From: Furfurilactobacillus curtus
Lineage (GTDB): Bacteria > Bacillota > Bacilli > Lactobacillales > Lactobacillaceae
Direction: 5' to 3'
DNA: 64,000 nt
Assembly: GCF_045862785.1 (NCBI RefSeq)
Contig: NZ_BQXO01000002.1
Coordinates: 1 to 64,000, forward strand
Each line of letters begins with the position of its first letter. The first letter of the stretch is position 1. Positions 27,669 through 39,542 of the stretch are shown in pieces. The position numbers and the translations under genes were made by a program. The notes below the pieces were generated by a model. The model was not told where the DNA came from. It saw only the letters and a program-made list of their open reading frames with translations, and did not search any database.

Positions 27669-30600
27669 TTAATTATCTTTTTTTCGGCGTGTGGTACCAA
27701 GACCCGTCAAGCCGAGTAAGGTTAGGCCAATCAATCCCCATCGTGATGGGCTTACCGACGTATTCGTTGCTGGTAGTTGCACTTTTGTCGAATGCTTAGT
27801 TGTTGAAATATTGCTTGCTTTCGGCGCTGATGCAATTGTTTTAGCACTAACTTTAATCGCCTCGACTTGCGCTTTGCCAAAATGTTGATCTGCGAAAGCT
27901 CCGGGCTTTGTTGAAACCATTGGCTGATTCGAAGACATTGATTTTAATGGTTCAACTGATTTCGCGCCACCATTCGTTTGCGCTGCCTCTAGCAATAACT
28001 TTGCAATTTGATCTGCCAATGACGAGATGGTCGCCGCCATAGATTGCACTTGTTGCTGTGTGTTTGCCAAATTGGTTAGTATCTGTCGATCTTGCTCATT
28101 AGTCATGTGGGGTTGAAGCTGCTTCGTTGCTTTTCCCACCAATCGATTAACATCGACTTGCATACTTGCAGCTTGGCCGGCCAATCGTTGAGCCTGACTC
28201 GCCAGTGATTGAGACACTTGGTTCTTCGCAGATTGCGCTGCAACGTCTGTTTCCTCCACCAACTTAGCTGCTGATAACGCCGTCGTGGCATTAGCTAACT
28301 TAGCGGTTGCTTCAGCAATTTGACTTGCCAGTTGCGCGGCGGCCATTGAATCAACCTTAATTAATTGTTGAGCCTGCGATTGAGCTTGCGCTGCGACTTG
28401 TCGCCGCTGTTTAACTGCACTTGTCAGGCTAGATAAGTAGGTAGCATCTCGTTGCGCTTGCGTCGCCCACCACTTAGCTAGTGAAGCATCATTGCTTGTG
28501 GCAGCGCTACTTGCTAACGAAGCCGCTGCACTAGCAAGCAAAGCAACTGATTCAACAGCACCATTCAATGAATCGGCTGCTTTATCGGCAACATTAGCTG
28601 CATTGACTAAACTTTGCACCACTTCGTTACTGGAATCAGTGGCCGCCAAAGCTGCTACATCAGCCGTTGCTAAGTCTATCTGGCGCTTGTTCTCAGCCGC
28701 GGTACTTGCTAGCGAATCAGCAACTGAAGCTTGCTGTTGAGCAACTTTCGCCGCACTTTGCGCGGTTGACTGATCAGTTCCAATTAATTGCTCAACTGCA
28801 GATAAGGCGTCATTGGCTGAGCGAAATGCTTGAGCCGCAGATCGGTTCACAGAAGTAGCGACGCTTTGTGCACTGGCTGCTTCACTAGCAAATTGACTGG
28901 CCGCGCTAGCATCATTGATATCAGCAGCGCTTGCAGCTAATGAGGCGGCAATACTAGCAACCGACGCAGCTGACTGGGCCGCACTAGTTAACAATTCAGC
29001 TACCTGATTAGCTGAATCAGCCTGGGTAACCAGACTTTGCACGGCGGCATTTTGTAAATCGTGCTCGGCAAGTGACGCGGCTTGGGCAGCTAGTTCGCTG
29101 GTTGGTCGAGTCAACTTAGCAGTACTATTTGTAATTGAGCTAGCAGAAACTGCATCTTGACTGGCCTTTTGGGCGTCCGTCAAAGCGGACGTCGAATCAA
29201 CAGTCACCAATGAGCCAACCATGGATTGGGTTTGACTGACGCGAATTTGTTCAGCGCTGGCGACCTGATTCGCAGAAGCAGCAACGCTCTGTGCACTGGC
29301 TGCTTCACTGGCAAATTGACTCGCTGCGCTAGTATCATTGGCATCAGCGGCATGTTTAGCTAGTAAACTTGCTGCGCTGGCGACGGAGGCCGCAGATCGG
29401 GCTTCACTAGTCAGAGAATCGACAGTACTTGCTGCAGCAACAGTAGCACTGGCCAGACTTTGAACGGCGGAATTCTGTAAATCCGTTTTTGCGAGTGAAC
29501 CGGCTGTTGAAGCCAATGCACTCGTTTGCTGATCAACTTGATCAGCACTAATTGCTGTCGCCTCTGCAGCATCTGCGGCTTGGCTGGCCTTCGCTGCCTC
29601 ATTCAAGGCCGCACTGGCATCATCAAGGACCGCTATACTTAATTCATTGACCATCTGACTGGCCAAGGTTTCGACACTCGTTGCTTGACTAGCGGCTGAC
29701 TGCGCCACAAGTTGGGCACTCATTGCCTCACTAGCAAATTGACTGGCGGCACTGGCATCGTTGGCACTAGCAGCACGTTTTGCTGACTCAAGCGCTGCAC
29801 TAGCCACGGCCGTCGCTGATTGGGTAACAACCACTAATGAATCAGCACCACTGGCCGTCGCGCTCACAACGCCCGCTAAACTTTGCACAGCGGAATTCTG
29901 CAAATCCGTCTTAGCTAGAGAAGCGGCATTTGCAGCAAGTGAATCTGTTTGTTGCCTACTTTGATCGGTACTGTCAGTGGCCCCACTCATTGAAAGGGTT
30001 GCTTCACTAACTGCCTTTTCTGCGGTTGATGCCGCATTTGAGTCACCTGTCACCAGCGAATTAGTCTTCGATTGAGCTTGACTGGCAGTCATCTGTTCAG
30101 CGCTGGCCGCTCGATTTGCCGAAGTAGCTAGGCTTAGGGCACTCGCTGCTTCACTAGCAAATTGACTGGCAGCACTGGCATCGTTAACGCTAGCAGCACT
30201 GGCTGCTAACGACGCAGCGATATTAACAACGTCCGTGGCAGATTGGGCTTGGCTGACTAACGAATCAACAGCGCTGGCCGCCACCTCTGCTACACTCGCC
30301 AAACTCTGAACCGTTGAATTCTGTAAGTCAGTCTTGGCTAAAGAAGCTGCATCAGTGGCCAATGAATGCGTTTGTTGGTTGCGTTGGTCCGCACTTGTCA
30401 CGACATCGCTGGTAGCACTGGCCGCTTCAATGGCGTTGATGGCATCTTTTGACGCAGCTAGTGAATCAGCAAATACCAATGAATTAGCTGCCGATAGCGT
30501 TTCCGTAGCGGCCTGTTGTTCATCAGTCACTGCTTGATTAGCGGAAATGGCGACACTTTGCGCGCTAGCCGCTTCACTAGCGAATTGACTAGCGGCACTG

Positions 30601-33600
30601 ATATCGTTAACACTAGCAGCATTTGAGGCAGCTATGGCCGCCACACTGGCCGCTGAAGCCGCTGACTGAGCCACACTAGCTAATGAATCGGCGGTATTAG
30701 TGATCGAACTGACTTCATTAGTTAAACTTTGAACCGTTGAGTTCTGATCATCAGTCTCGCTTAAAGAAGTTGCACTGGCTGCTAACGAACTTAGCTCTTT
30801 ACTTGCCTGATTAGCGCTATCAGCCAAGTCACTCGTATGATTGGCCGCAGTACTAGCTTTCGTTGCATCACTTGCAGCCGTGGCAGAATCAAACGTTACC
30901 AATGAATCGACGGCTGACTGCGCTTGACTAACAAGTTTGGCAACATTACTTTCTGCTGTCACGGCTGAAGTAGTGGCACTTTGCGCACTTGCCGCTTCAC
31001 TAGCAAATTGACTAGCCAAGTTAACATCATTGTTCTCTGCTGCACTAGCTGCTAAAGAACTTGCTTGCTTAGCAACGGTGGCCGCAGATTGCACTAATTT
31101 TGCCAATGAATCAACAGTATTGGCCGCTGAAGCCGCGGTACTAGCAGCATTTTGAACGGCCGAATCTTGTAAATCGCGCTTAGCTTGGGAGGTTGCACTG
31201 GCCGCCCAATCACTCGTCTGCTGGTTAAGTTGATCGGCACCAGTGACCGTTTTGTCAGCACTGCTTGCCGCCAAGCCTGCCATTGTTGCTTCATCTGAAG
31301 CTGCTGTAGAATCCGTTGCCACGGCTGTACTTAAATCAGTCATCGTCTGACTGGCAAATTGTTCAGCACTGGCCGCTTTACTAGCGGCAGAACTAGCCAC
31401 ACGATCTGCACTAATCGCTTCACTAGCAAACTGACTAGCGGCAGTCACATCATTTAATTGAGCTGCATTTGCAGCTTTTTGAGCATCCAAACTAGCGACC
31501 TCATTGGCACTAGCGGCGACAGATGCCAACGACTGAACCAGGATATCGGTAGCTGATAAGGCGTTTGCAGCACTTTGAACAGCAGAATCTTGTAAGTCAG
31601 CCGTTGCCAGATGTTGGCCGACGGTTGTCAAACTGCTCGTCTTAGTGTAATCAGTTTGGGCGCTCGCTGTTGCCACACTGGCTGAGTCAGCTTGGTCACT
31701 GGCATTATCCGCATACCCAGATGCAGCTTGTGAATCAACCGTTACCGTGTCACTAACGGTTGATTGCGCTTGATGCGCAGTTACTGCGGCGGTACTAGCG
31801 GCGGCTACTGCTGAAGTAGCCGTGCTTTGTGCGACTATTGCGACACTAGCAAATTGGCTAGCAGCACTGACATCATTAGCACTAGCAGCACTGGTGGCTT
31901 TAGCCGCCGCGACGCTGGCCACGTCAGCGGCTGATTGCGCCACACTTACGAGCGAATCGGCGGTGCTATCCGCTGAAACCGCCGTACTGGCCGCATTTTG
32001 AACAGCCGAATTTTGTAAATCAGTTTTGGCCAAGGTCGCGGCACTATCAGCCAATGCACTTATTTGCTGGTTAAACTGATCAACACTTGTGGCTGCCTGA
32101 TTGGCACTATTTGCTGCAACACAGGCTGTTGTTGCGTCATCCGCTGCCGCCGTCGAGTCTGCCGTGACTGAACTTTGAACTTTTGTCACGGTGTCTTTGG
32201 CAACCGTCGCTAATGAATCTAATTGTGCAGCAGCGGTTGACAAGGCTTTGGTCGCCACTTGTGCAGCTGATAAAGCAAGACTTGTGGCATTAGAATCATT
32301 GCTTAAGGCTGCGGTGGAGGCCGCCTGTTGCGCACTGTTAATCAAGGAAATGGCAAGTACGGCTTGCGAATTAGCTAAGCTAGCCGCTGCCTGCGTGCTA
32401 CTAGCATCACTAGCCAAACTGGTAACTGCAGCATTCTGTAAATCAGTCTTGGCTGTTAACTGACTGGTCTTGTCGGCACTGGTCAGGTTAGCAAACGTAT
32501 CCGCCAGCGACGTTGCTTCATTATTTGCACTCGTATTCAACGTATCGGCTGCCACATGATCTTGCGCAGCGGCATTTTGGTCAGCTGAATTGATCGCTGC
32601 CGCACTAGCCACTAATACCGCTAATGATTGTTGGATCGTAGCGGCTGTCGCTGCCGCACTTGTTGCGACACTAGCCGCACTAGCGGCCGTTGACGCCGCC
32701 TGACTGGTCAATAATGGATTATTAAATTCAGCTAAACTACTTGCCGCACTGACAGCACTCGCGGCAATTGTCGCCATTGAATTAGCCAGACTAGCGGCCG
32801 AATCGTAACCACTACTCAAAGATTGACCCGTCGTAAGTGCGCTTGCCAATCGCGAATCATTTGGTGTCTGCGTAACATCGGCTCGCAAACTGGCAACATC
32901 ACTAAGAACCGCTGCTGACAGCGTATTCGCTGAGGTGACGTTACTTGCAGCAGGGACCACTGCCACTGCGGCTGTCGACGCTAAATCAGATGAAACAGTG
33001 TGATCGACCGTTGTTGCCACACTGGCCATCTGACTAGCTAAGTTTTCCGCACTCGTTTCCAAACTATTTGCTAAGGTCTGCACAGTTTTCGCCTGATCAG
33101 CCAACTGACTAGCTGTATTCAGATCGTGACTAGCAGCAGCGACACTAGCAGCACTGACTAAGGATTGCGCCTGTTGTTCCGCGCTAATAGCCGCACTGGT
33201 TAATTCCTCATACCCACTCACTAGCTGTTTAGCCGCTTCAATGTTTCCTGATAGCGTCGAATTAGCTGCATCACTTTGCGTTGTTTTAACGATTGAATCC
33301 ACCGCTGGTGAAGCGGCAGAAGCGTTAGAGGCCACTAGCGACGCGGCGATACTTGTCACATTTTCTGAACTTGTAACTTGATCAGCAGCGTCATTGGCGC
33401 CAATTGTATCGTTAATTAAGTTGTTGGTCGCATCCGCTAGTGCATTTTTAGCAGATTTAGCCGCAGCGACTGCTTGATTAGCCGCGCTAGCCGCCTGAAC
33501 TTCAAGACTTGCCACCTGGCTGGCTAATGTTTGCGCTGCGATGGCGTTATTATCTGCAGCAGCTAAGCTGGCTTGACGTGATAATTCATTTGCTGAGTCA

Positions 33601-35633
33601 GTAAAAGCAGCTGCGGTACTAGCCGCATTAACAGCTTGGTCAGCCAAACTTTTGACTAATGAGGCATCAGCCTTAACTGCCAAATTTTTCTGATCAGCTT
33701 CAGCAATAGAATTTACTTGATCAACCATGCTATTCAAATCAATCACTTGCTGACTAGCAAGTGCTGCATCGCTACTAGTTGAAGAAGCAGCAGCACTGGC
33801 ACCACTAGCGGCACTGGCAGCCACACTGGCGTCGGCGCTAACAGCTTGACTAACTTGGTTAGCCAAATCGTCAACGCTAGTCGCTAACGCTGTTGCACTG
33901 GCCAAAGTAGCCGCGGCTACACTGGCTTGAGCAGAGGCGACTGATGCCGCCGCACTGGCCGTTTGATTGTCATTTAAGCCAGTAGCTGATTGCGCGTCAC
34001 TTGCCGCAGAATCAGCCATACTCTGCGCGACTGAAGCACTGCTGGTTAGCGCACTGACCTGCTGATTCAATTGATTGGCTGAAATTAACAATCCCGTTAA
34101 ATCGCCATTAGCCGAATCAGTTGTCACCAACTGGGCAATCTGACTGGCAGCCGTACTCATCGTTGCTGAAGCCTGTATTGTTGCCACATTAGCGCTAGTC
34201 GCTTGGCTCGCATAACGATTAGCTTCACTTAAAGCTTGGTTAGCAGCCGACGCATCCCCGGCAACTCGGGTTGTCATTTGACTGTAAACCTCGTTGGCCG
34301 TGGTAGCCAAATGATCCACTTGATATTCCAAGGAACTCACAGTTGAACCCGCTGTAGATGCAGCTAACGCATAATTTGTCGCACCTGAAACATCATTATT
34401 AGCCGCCGCTGACACAGCTAATGAAGCATACCGATCAGCATCACTAACTGCTGCAGAAGCCGAAACGTTATCAGCGTTTACCTGAGCTGTTAAGCTATTG
34501 GCTTCAGAAAGCAAATTGATTACCGCGGCATCTTTAGGTGCTGTCGCCGCAATCGCTTGAGCAGAACTCAAAATATGATTGACGTTCGTACCTTCTGTTG
34601 AGCCAGCACTGGCTGCCTTGGTCGCCGCGCTCGCTATCGTTGATGCAGCGGAAGCTTGTATTTGAGCGGCTGTCTGGTCATCGATTACTTTTTGCCCAGC
34701 GGCACTCGCTAATGAATTAGCCGCACTAATTAACAAAGTTAGCGAACTCTGTAAACTCGGGACTAACGCCGCATAACTAGCCGCGGTTGAAGCGAAGAAG
34801 GTCGCTGAAGCAACATCATTCGCCTGCGCCGCACTTTGCGCGGATGTATTGGCCGCTGCCGCAGAGTTTTCATCTTCCTGAGCGATTGTCGCAAGTTTAT
34901 TTGCAAGATCAGCCATCGAAGCCGCGGAAAGTGCTGCGGACTGTAACTTGACATCCGTGGCTGCAGCACTGGCCGCGCTCATCACTTCACTGGTCGCTTG
35001 TGAAATTGTATTTGTTTGTTCACTAACCGTTTTAACTTGACCTGACGCCGTTGAAGCCGCTGCCGCCGCGTCTGAGGCCTTTTCACTGGCGGTCACGCTA
35101 TCTACGTGCACCGCCTGGCTTAGAATTGGCGACTGTTGGCTAATCACCGTCGCAGCCGAATTCATTGATGCAATTAAGTCGTTATCCTCGACGACCAAGT
35201 AATTGACTTGTGAAGCCATCGTAGCCGCTTGGCTGGCGTCATAACTCAAGGCCACACTAGCAGCACTGGCGGTTAACTGGTTAATCATCGCCTGATTATC
35301 TTGCAGCTGTTGAACAGTACTAGTAATTTGTGAAGCAGCCGTACTAACCGTGGCGGCCGAACCTTGCACCGAAACGTTTTGCGAATCAGTCGCGGCAATT
35401 GATAACGCTTTGTTTGCCAAAGACATCGCCACACTGCCGTTAGTAGCAGCATTGGTTGTTATCAGAGTCGCGGCAGAATCTGCGGAAGCCGCCACCGAGG
35501 CATTCGTAGACGCCACCGTTGAATCATCATTGACTTGTTGTTCCATACTGTCGTCAACAGCTAAAAAGTCCAAATAGAGCCGCTGTGCACGAGCAGCAGC
35601 AGAATCAGCAATGCTTTGAGCATTTGCTGCACT
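27669..35633 (-). pseudogene. Giant Ser/Ala-rich adhesin, 3' part after an in-frame stop
   Basis: This frame continues that of the upstream 5' part without a shift: the residues right after the TAA at 35634 read SAANAQSIADSAAARAQ, in the same style and repeat phase. It encodes about 2,650 residues made of roughly 15-16 of the 141-residue Ser/Ala repeats. A Gln/Ala-rich helical segment, a short linker and a cell-wall sorting signal follow: LPATN, a hydrophobic helix and RRKKDN. No ribosome binding site precedes its first possible start (TTG, 35573), and it has no signal peptide, so it can only be useful by readthrough. The sorting motif has Asn where Gly is usual. Confidence 0.85.
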
Positions 35634-37450
35634 TTAATATATTCCTTGAGCCGATTCTGCTTGATTTAAACCCGCAGCTGAGGCAGCTGCAACATACAGC
35701 TGATTAGCACTCAATGTTTGGGCGCTAGCAACAGCTTGCAAGGAGGCATTTTCAGAAATAACGACTGTTGCTGACGCTGCCTGCGTTTGAATTTTCACAT
35801 TATTTGGATCTAATTTAGCTAAAGACGCGGCTTTATTACTTAAAGATGTATTGTGATCACCATAACTTTGAATCGTGATGACATCCTGACTAGCTTGTTT
35901 AGCGGCCAGGCTGGTAGCCGTCGCTGCTGAACTGGCTGCCGCACTATCAGATGCCACCGCACTTTGAACGTAATTATTAGCACTTTGCGCCACACCGAAT
36001 AAACTTGTCGCTACCATCGCTGCCGAAAAAGCAGCCGTTTGGGCACTGGCAGCCGATAATGCGAATTCGCTAGCCAAACTAGCATTGTTTGACGCCGCTG
36101 CTAGCGAAGCTCGACTAGCAAAGTCGCTGGCTGTACTTGCATAGTTACTCGATGCACTAGCAAAGGAGGTCGCTTGCTTGGCTTCATAACTGGCCAATGA
36201 AGAGGCAGATATCGCACCACTGGCAGCCGACTGGGCTAAACTGGCCGCACTAACAACACCACTGTTCGCCAAATCAGTCCGCCCAGTAGCTGAGGCCTCA
36301 TTGGCGTTGGTTACTGCTGAGTCAGCCGCGCCACTAGCGGTAGCCGCATTAGTTACCGCTGTTGAAGCCACGCTTTGCGCTTGACTGGCTAGTTGTGAAG
36401 AAACCTGACTGTCAACTGTAACCTGACTGGCCACTTGTTTTGTTGAAGAAGTAACGATTGACGCCGCACTGTGCGTCACCGCTGCTTCAGAAGTTGCCTG
36501 TGCCGCCAAACTGGAAGCTTGCATGGCATAAGAGTATGCGCCACTAACATCATTGGCTGAAGCGGCACTCGCAGCTAAGGACGCATACTGCAAAGCTTGA
36601 TTCGCATCATTGGTCGCGGATTGGGCGGCCACATTTCCGGCATTAGCGGTTGTCGAGGTCGCAGTTGCACCTGTCTGCACATCGTTATTGGCTTGGTCAG
36701 CACTAGCCAATGACATTGCCTGACTGGCAGTTAAATTAGCTTCAATTGCGGTCATAGCAGCTGAAAGTGCCATTGATTGAACAGAATCAACCACCTTTTT
36801 CGCCGTCGACGCTACATTTGAGGCCGCAATCGAAGTGGCTTTGTCCGCAACAACGATCGCTTGTGAGGCCGTTGAAGTCGTCTGAAAAGCAGTTTGGCTG
36901 GTAGCTAAAGTAAGCTCTTGAGCAGCAGCGGCGGCGCTGTTAGCCACACTAGCCGCATTATTAATTGCAGTTTGTGCTGCTAATAAAGCACTATTGTAAA
37001 CCTGCGTTGCTGAGGTGGCGGCAGTTGTTGCACTTGCTGCTTTTGCCGTATCACTGGCGGCCATTTGTGAGTAATAATTGACATTTGAATCTAATTTAAA
37101 GGTACTGCTTTCAAAAGCATAGAGTGAATTAGCCGAGTTGGCGGCTGCTGTGGCGGCTGCGGCATCTGCCAATTCCTCCAGATAGGTTTGTTCTAAACTG
37201 GTCGCTAAGTTATTAGCCGAATTCGCTGTAGTAATCACATTTGCAACTTGCGCATTAACTGAATCCAATATAACTTGTGCACTAACCGCTGCCGATCCTT
37301 GGTTCGTCACGGCCATGTAATACGATTGGGTAGCCGAATATTGAGCTGCGACTGCCGAATCATCGGGCGAGACTGATGCCGCATAACTAGCTGCCGATAG
37401 AGCCGATTCTGCATTGGATAACGCCGTGCTAGTTAACCCTTGGTACGAAT
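28500..37450 (-). repeat. About twenty tandem 141-residue (423-bp) Ser/Ala-rich protein repeats
   Basis: An anchor of the type D-L-Q-N-S-A-V-Q recurs with its codons near 28627, 29050, 29473, 29896, 30319, 30742, 31165, 31588, 32011 and 32434, exactly 423 bases apart. Weaker anchors (such as DSRLAS, DQKNLAV, DSANGDL, DVKLQS, DSQNVSV, DPNNVKI, DLANSGV, DQANNDV, DSNVNYY) continue at close to the same period to about 37.1 kb. Units also share NDVSAASQFASEAASAQS. Sequence has diverged while length is kept, which points to a folded, probably helical, stalk unit. Confidence 0.88.
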
Positions 37451-39413
37451 TAACTTCCGATTCCGCTGCCGTCACAGTTGGCGTTGGATCAGATGTAAAG
37501 GTGTAGGTCAGTGTTTGATTATTCGAAAATTTCTCATTCAATGCTGGCGAGGTTGTTAATAAATATTGGCCGCCATTTATGGTACTCGTCACCTCAGCAC
37601 TGGGCTCAACTGCTGATAGATCAATGGCTGCTCCTGCTACCCCAGAAATCGTTCGACTCGGTAAAATAACTTGTCCATCAGCATCGACATATTGAATGAG
37701 TGTCGATACAACTGATGCAGTCTCAATTACGTTCGTTGTCTGAGTCAGATTGTTCTTAACTACATAATTAAATGGCGCCTTCAAACCATACCCAACACTG
37801 TTATCCCACACCACCACTGTGGCGGGATCCATCCCCATATCAATCGCTGCTTGAGCTGATTTTTGATCGGGGTAAATATGAATCGTATCCCCGATGTTAG
37901 CTGTCACAGTCAATGGTGCTGACGTTCCATTTGGCGTTTGAATGTTAAGGGTTACTTGTGAAGTTCCTTTAGTGTATTCAAACGACGTCACACGTGCACC
38001 TTGTTGATTTGAGGAACCTCCAGTTGAAGCCGCGAAGGACATCGTATAGTCGGCTAATGCTGGATCGATTTTAATTGTTTTACTTAATTGTGTATTTTCA
38101 CCATTGTCAGGAATGGACATAGCAAAGGTTCCCATTCCAGTTGAAGCATCATAGGAATAAGTTAAAGTGAAGTTATGAAAACCAGTATCCAGAATTTTCG
38201 CATCCATTGGTTCCCAAGTGTTTGAACTAGCTGAAACCATCGGTGTATTTGGGGTAAACCAGCTACCTGGAATTGCTGAGTAGTTATTAATTAACCCAGT
38301 ACTGTCAGTTGTCCGCCACCCGACATATGGCGTTGTTGGATCACCATACAGCCCATTGGTCAACGTTGGTACACCTGAATTCCCCCACGGATCAAAGGTA
38401 AAACCTAGCGCGTTCGGCAAACCAGCGATCCCTAACCCTCCCCCAGCTTGCGCATCATGGGTATCACTAGGATTTTCTGGTGCTTGAACAAGAACTAACG
38501 AAATTCCGTCAGCACCACCACTTTTACCAACTTCAATGGCCCCAGTTAAGGTGAAATTTTTGGTCAAATCCACCACATTATTTAAATTAGCATGCCCAAC
38601 TTGGTTACCTGTATCCGCCGTTAGTTGAACTGTCCCGCTGCCATCGAACTGCACACTGGTCCCATTGCCAGTAAACTGGGTTGACGCGTTTGCGGCCGTC
38701 ACGTTACCGACTGTCGTGCCGATTTCCATCCCGTTGCTTAAAGTTGCGATCGTCGAAGCTGCTGCTGTTTGCGTAATTGCAACCGGTTGATTTAAAGCAG
38801 CTAATTCAGCCTTAACCGTTTGCACAGCTGAACTAGGTGTATCAGTTGGTAAATTGACCGTTAACACACCATCAACAGCGGTACTGGAAGTCGCTCCAGT
38901 TGGCAAAACCAGTGTGGGACTAATAGGTGTCGTCTGCGAATCAACAGCTAACGTTGCCCGTGATGTTAGCGTGGCCGGATTAATAATCGCTGCTTGAAAA
39001 TCAACTGGTTGTGGTGCAGGTGTATCAGTCGGTACGTCTGCTAAATCAGTCAGACTAGCCCGTGATGTTAGCTGAGGTGATTGCAAGGCTGAGGTGTCAT
39101 CAACCTGTGCTTCACTGGCTGCAACCAGCGAATCAGCTTGCTTATTATCTGTTGCCGGTTCACTAGCAGCACTCGTGCTCGACAGCACGACACTGCCTTG
39201 ACTGGCAACTGAACTGGTTGCCGCCATTGAATCGTCAGTCAGTGTTATCTGATCTGTACCAGTATCAGCGGCTGCAGTCTGTGTAGTGAAGCCCTCAGCG
39301 ACACCAAAGAATAGCAAAGTTAAGCCCGCAAACAGCCATTGTTTGCCGGCTTTATACATTTTATAGTGGGTTTTTTGTGCGGTGTTTACACGCCCCAATT
39401 GACTTTCTTTCAT
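35634..39413 (-). CDS. Giant lectin-like, Ser/Ala-rich surface adhesin, 5' part
   Basis: The 1,259-residue product has a KxYKxGKxW-type signal (KMYKAGKQW, residues 18-26, then a hydrophobic helix to about 45) and a Ser-rich linker. An L-type-lectin-like domain follows (about 225-475; GGADGISLVL and GFTFDPWGN mark its metal/sugar site region), then a MucBP-like domain (about 510-640), then five to six 141-residue Ser/Ala repeats. Translation ends at TAA 35634-35636 inside a repeat, and the frame continues to a sorting signal at 27669. If translated only to here it would be secreted without an anchor. ATG 39413 is preferred over an upstream TTG; GAGGGA precedes it. Likely role: binding host or food glycans, itself glycosylated by the nearby GtfA/GtfB pair. 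Confidence 0.85.
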   Translation of the reverse strand: MKESQLGRVNTAQKTHYKMYKAGKQWLFAGLTLLFFGVAEGFTTQTAAADTGTDQITLTDDSMAATSSVASQGSVVLSSTSAASEPATDNKQADSLVAASEAQVDDTSALQSPQLTSRASLTDLADVPTDTPAPQPVDFQAAIINPATLTSRATLAVDSQTTPISPTLVLPTGATSSTAVDGVLTVNLPTDTPSSAVQTVKAELAALNQPVAITQTAAASTIATLSNGMEIGTTVGNVTAANASTQFTGNGTSVQFDGSGTVQLTADTGNQVGHANLNNVVDLTKNFTLTGAIEVGKSGGADGISLVLVQAPENPSDTHDAQAGGGLGIAGLPNALGFTFDPWGNSGVPTLTNGLYGDPTTPYVGWRTTDSTGLINNYSAIPGSWFTPNTPMVSASSNTWEPMDAKILDTGFHNFTLTYSYDASTGMGTFAMSIPDNGENTQLSKTIKIDPALADYTMSFAASTGGSSNQQGARVTSFEYTKGTSQVTLNIQTPNGTSAPLTVTANIGDTIHIYPDQKSAQAAIDMGMDPATVVVWDNSVGYGLKAPFNYVVKNNLTQTTNVIETASVVSTLIQYVDADGQVILPSRTISGVAGAAIDLSAVEPSAEVTSTINGGQYLLTTSPALNEKFSNNQTLTYTFTSDPTPTVTAAESEVNSYQGLTSTALSNAESALSAASYAASVSPDDSAVAAQYSATQSYYMAVTNQGSAAVSAQVILDSVNAQVANVITTANSANNLATSLEQTYLEELADAAAATAAANSANSLYAFESSTFKLDSNVNYYSQMAASDTAKAASATTAATSATQVYNSALLAAQTAINNAASVANSAAAAAQELTLATSQTAFQTTSTASQAIVVADKATSIAASNVASTAKKVVDSVQSMALSAAMTAIEANLTASQAMSLASADQANNDVQTGATATSTTANAGNVAAQSATNDANQALQYASLAASAASANDVSGAYSYAMQASSLAAQATSEAAVTHSAASIVTSSTKQVASQVTVDSQVSSQLASQAQSVASTAVTNAATASGAADSAVTNANEASATGRTDLANSGVVSAASLAQSAASGAISASSLASYEAKQATSFASASSNYASTASDFASRASLAAASNNASLASEFALSAASAQTAAFSAAMVATSLFGVAQSANNYVQSAVASDSAAASSAATATSLAAKQASQDVITIQSYGDHNTSLSNKAASLAKLDPNNVKIQTQAASATVVISENASLQAVASAQTLSANQLYVAAASAAGLNQAESAQGIY

Positions 39414-39478
39414 AACTCCCTCGGCTCCCAAAAAGCAACGCTTGTGTCAACATTTTTCCAAATTAAACATTTAGTATA

Positions 39479-39507
39479 ATAGTATAACTCATATAATTGT
39501 TTGTAAA
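39479..39507 (-). promoter_or_regulatory. Promoter of the giant adhesin
   Basis: On the minus strand TTTACA (39502-39507), a 17-base spacer and TACTAT (39479-39484) lie about 65 bases upstream of the chosen ATG. Confidence 0.55.
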
Positions 39508-39542
39508 CCTACTGATAATGCTAAGCTAGTCAACTTTTCAAG

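Noticed and set aside
27669..35573. A separate 2,634-residue adhesin gene starting at TTG 35573
   Set aside because: There is no ribosome binding site or signal peptide, and the repeat pattern and frame run back without a shift through the TAA to the upstream part, so it is the 3' half of one gene.
28500..37450. CRISPR or DNA satellite array, because of the regular spacing
   Set aside because: The period is 423 bp, the units are diverged and coding, and there are no short identical repeats with spacers.
27691..37450. Many opposite-strand and out-of-frame open reading frames within the adhesin
   Set aside because: They are by-products of Ala/Ser codons (few stops on either strand); they lack ribosome binding sites and change with the repeat.
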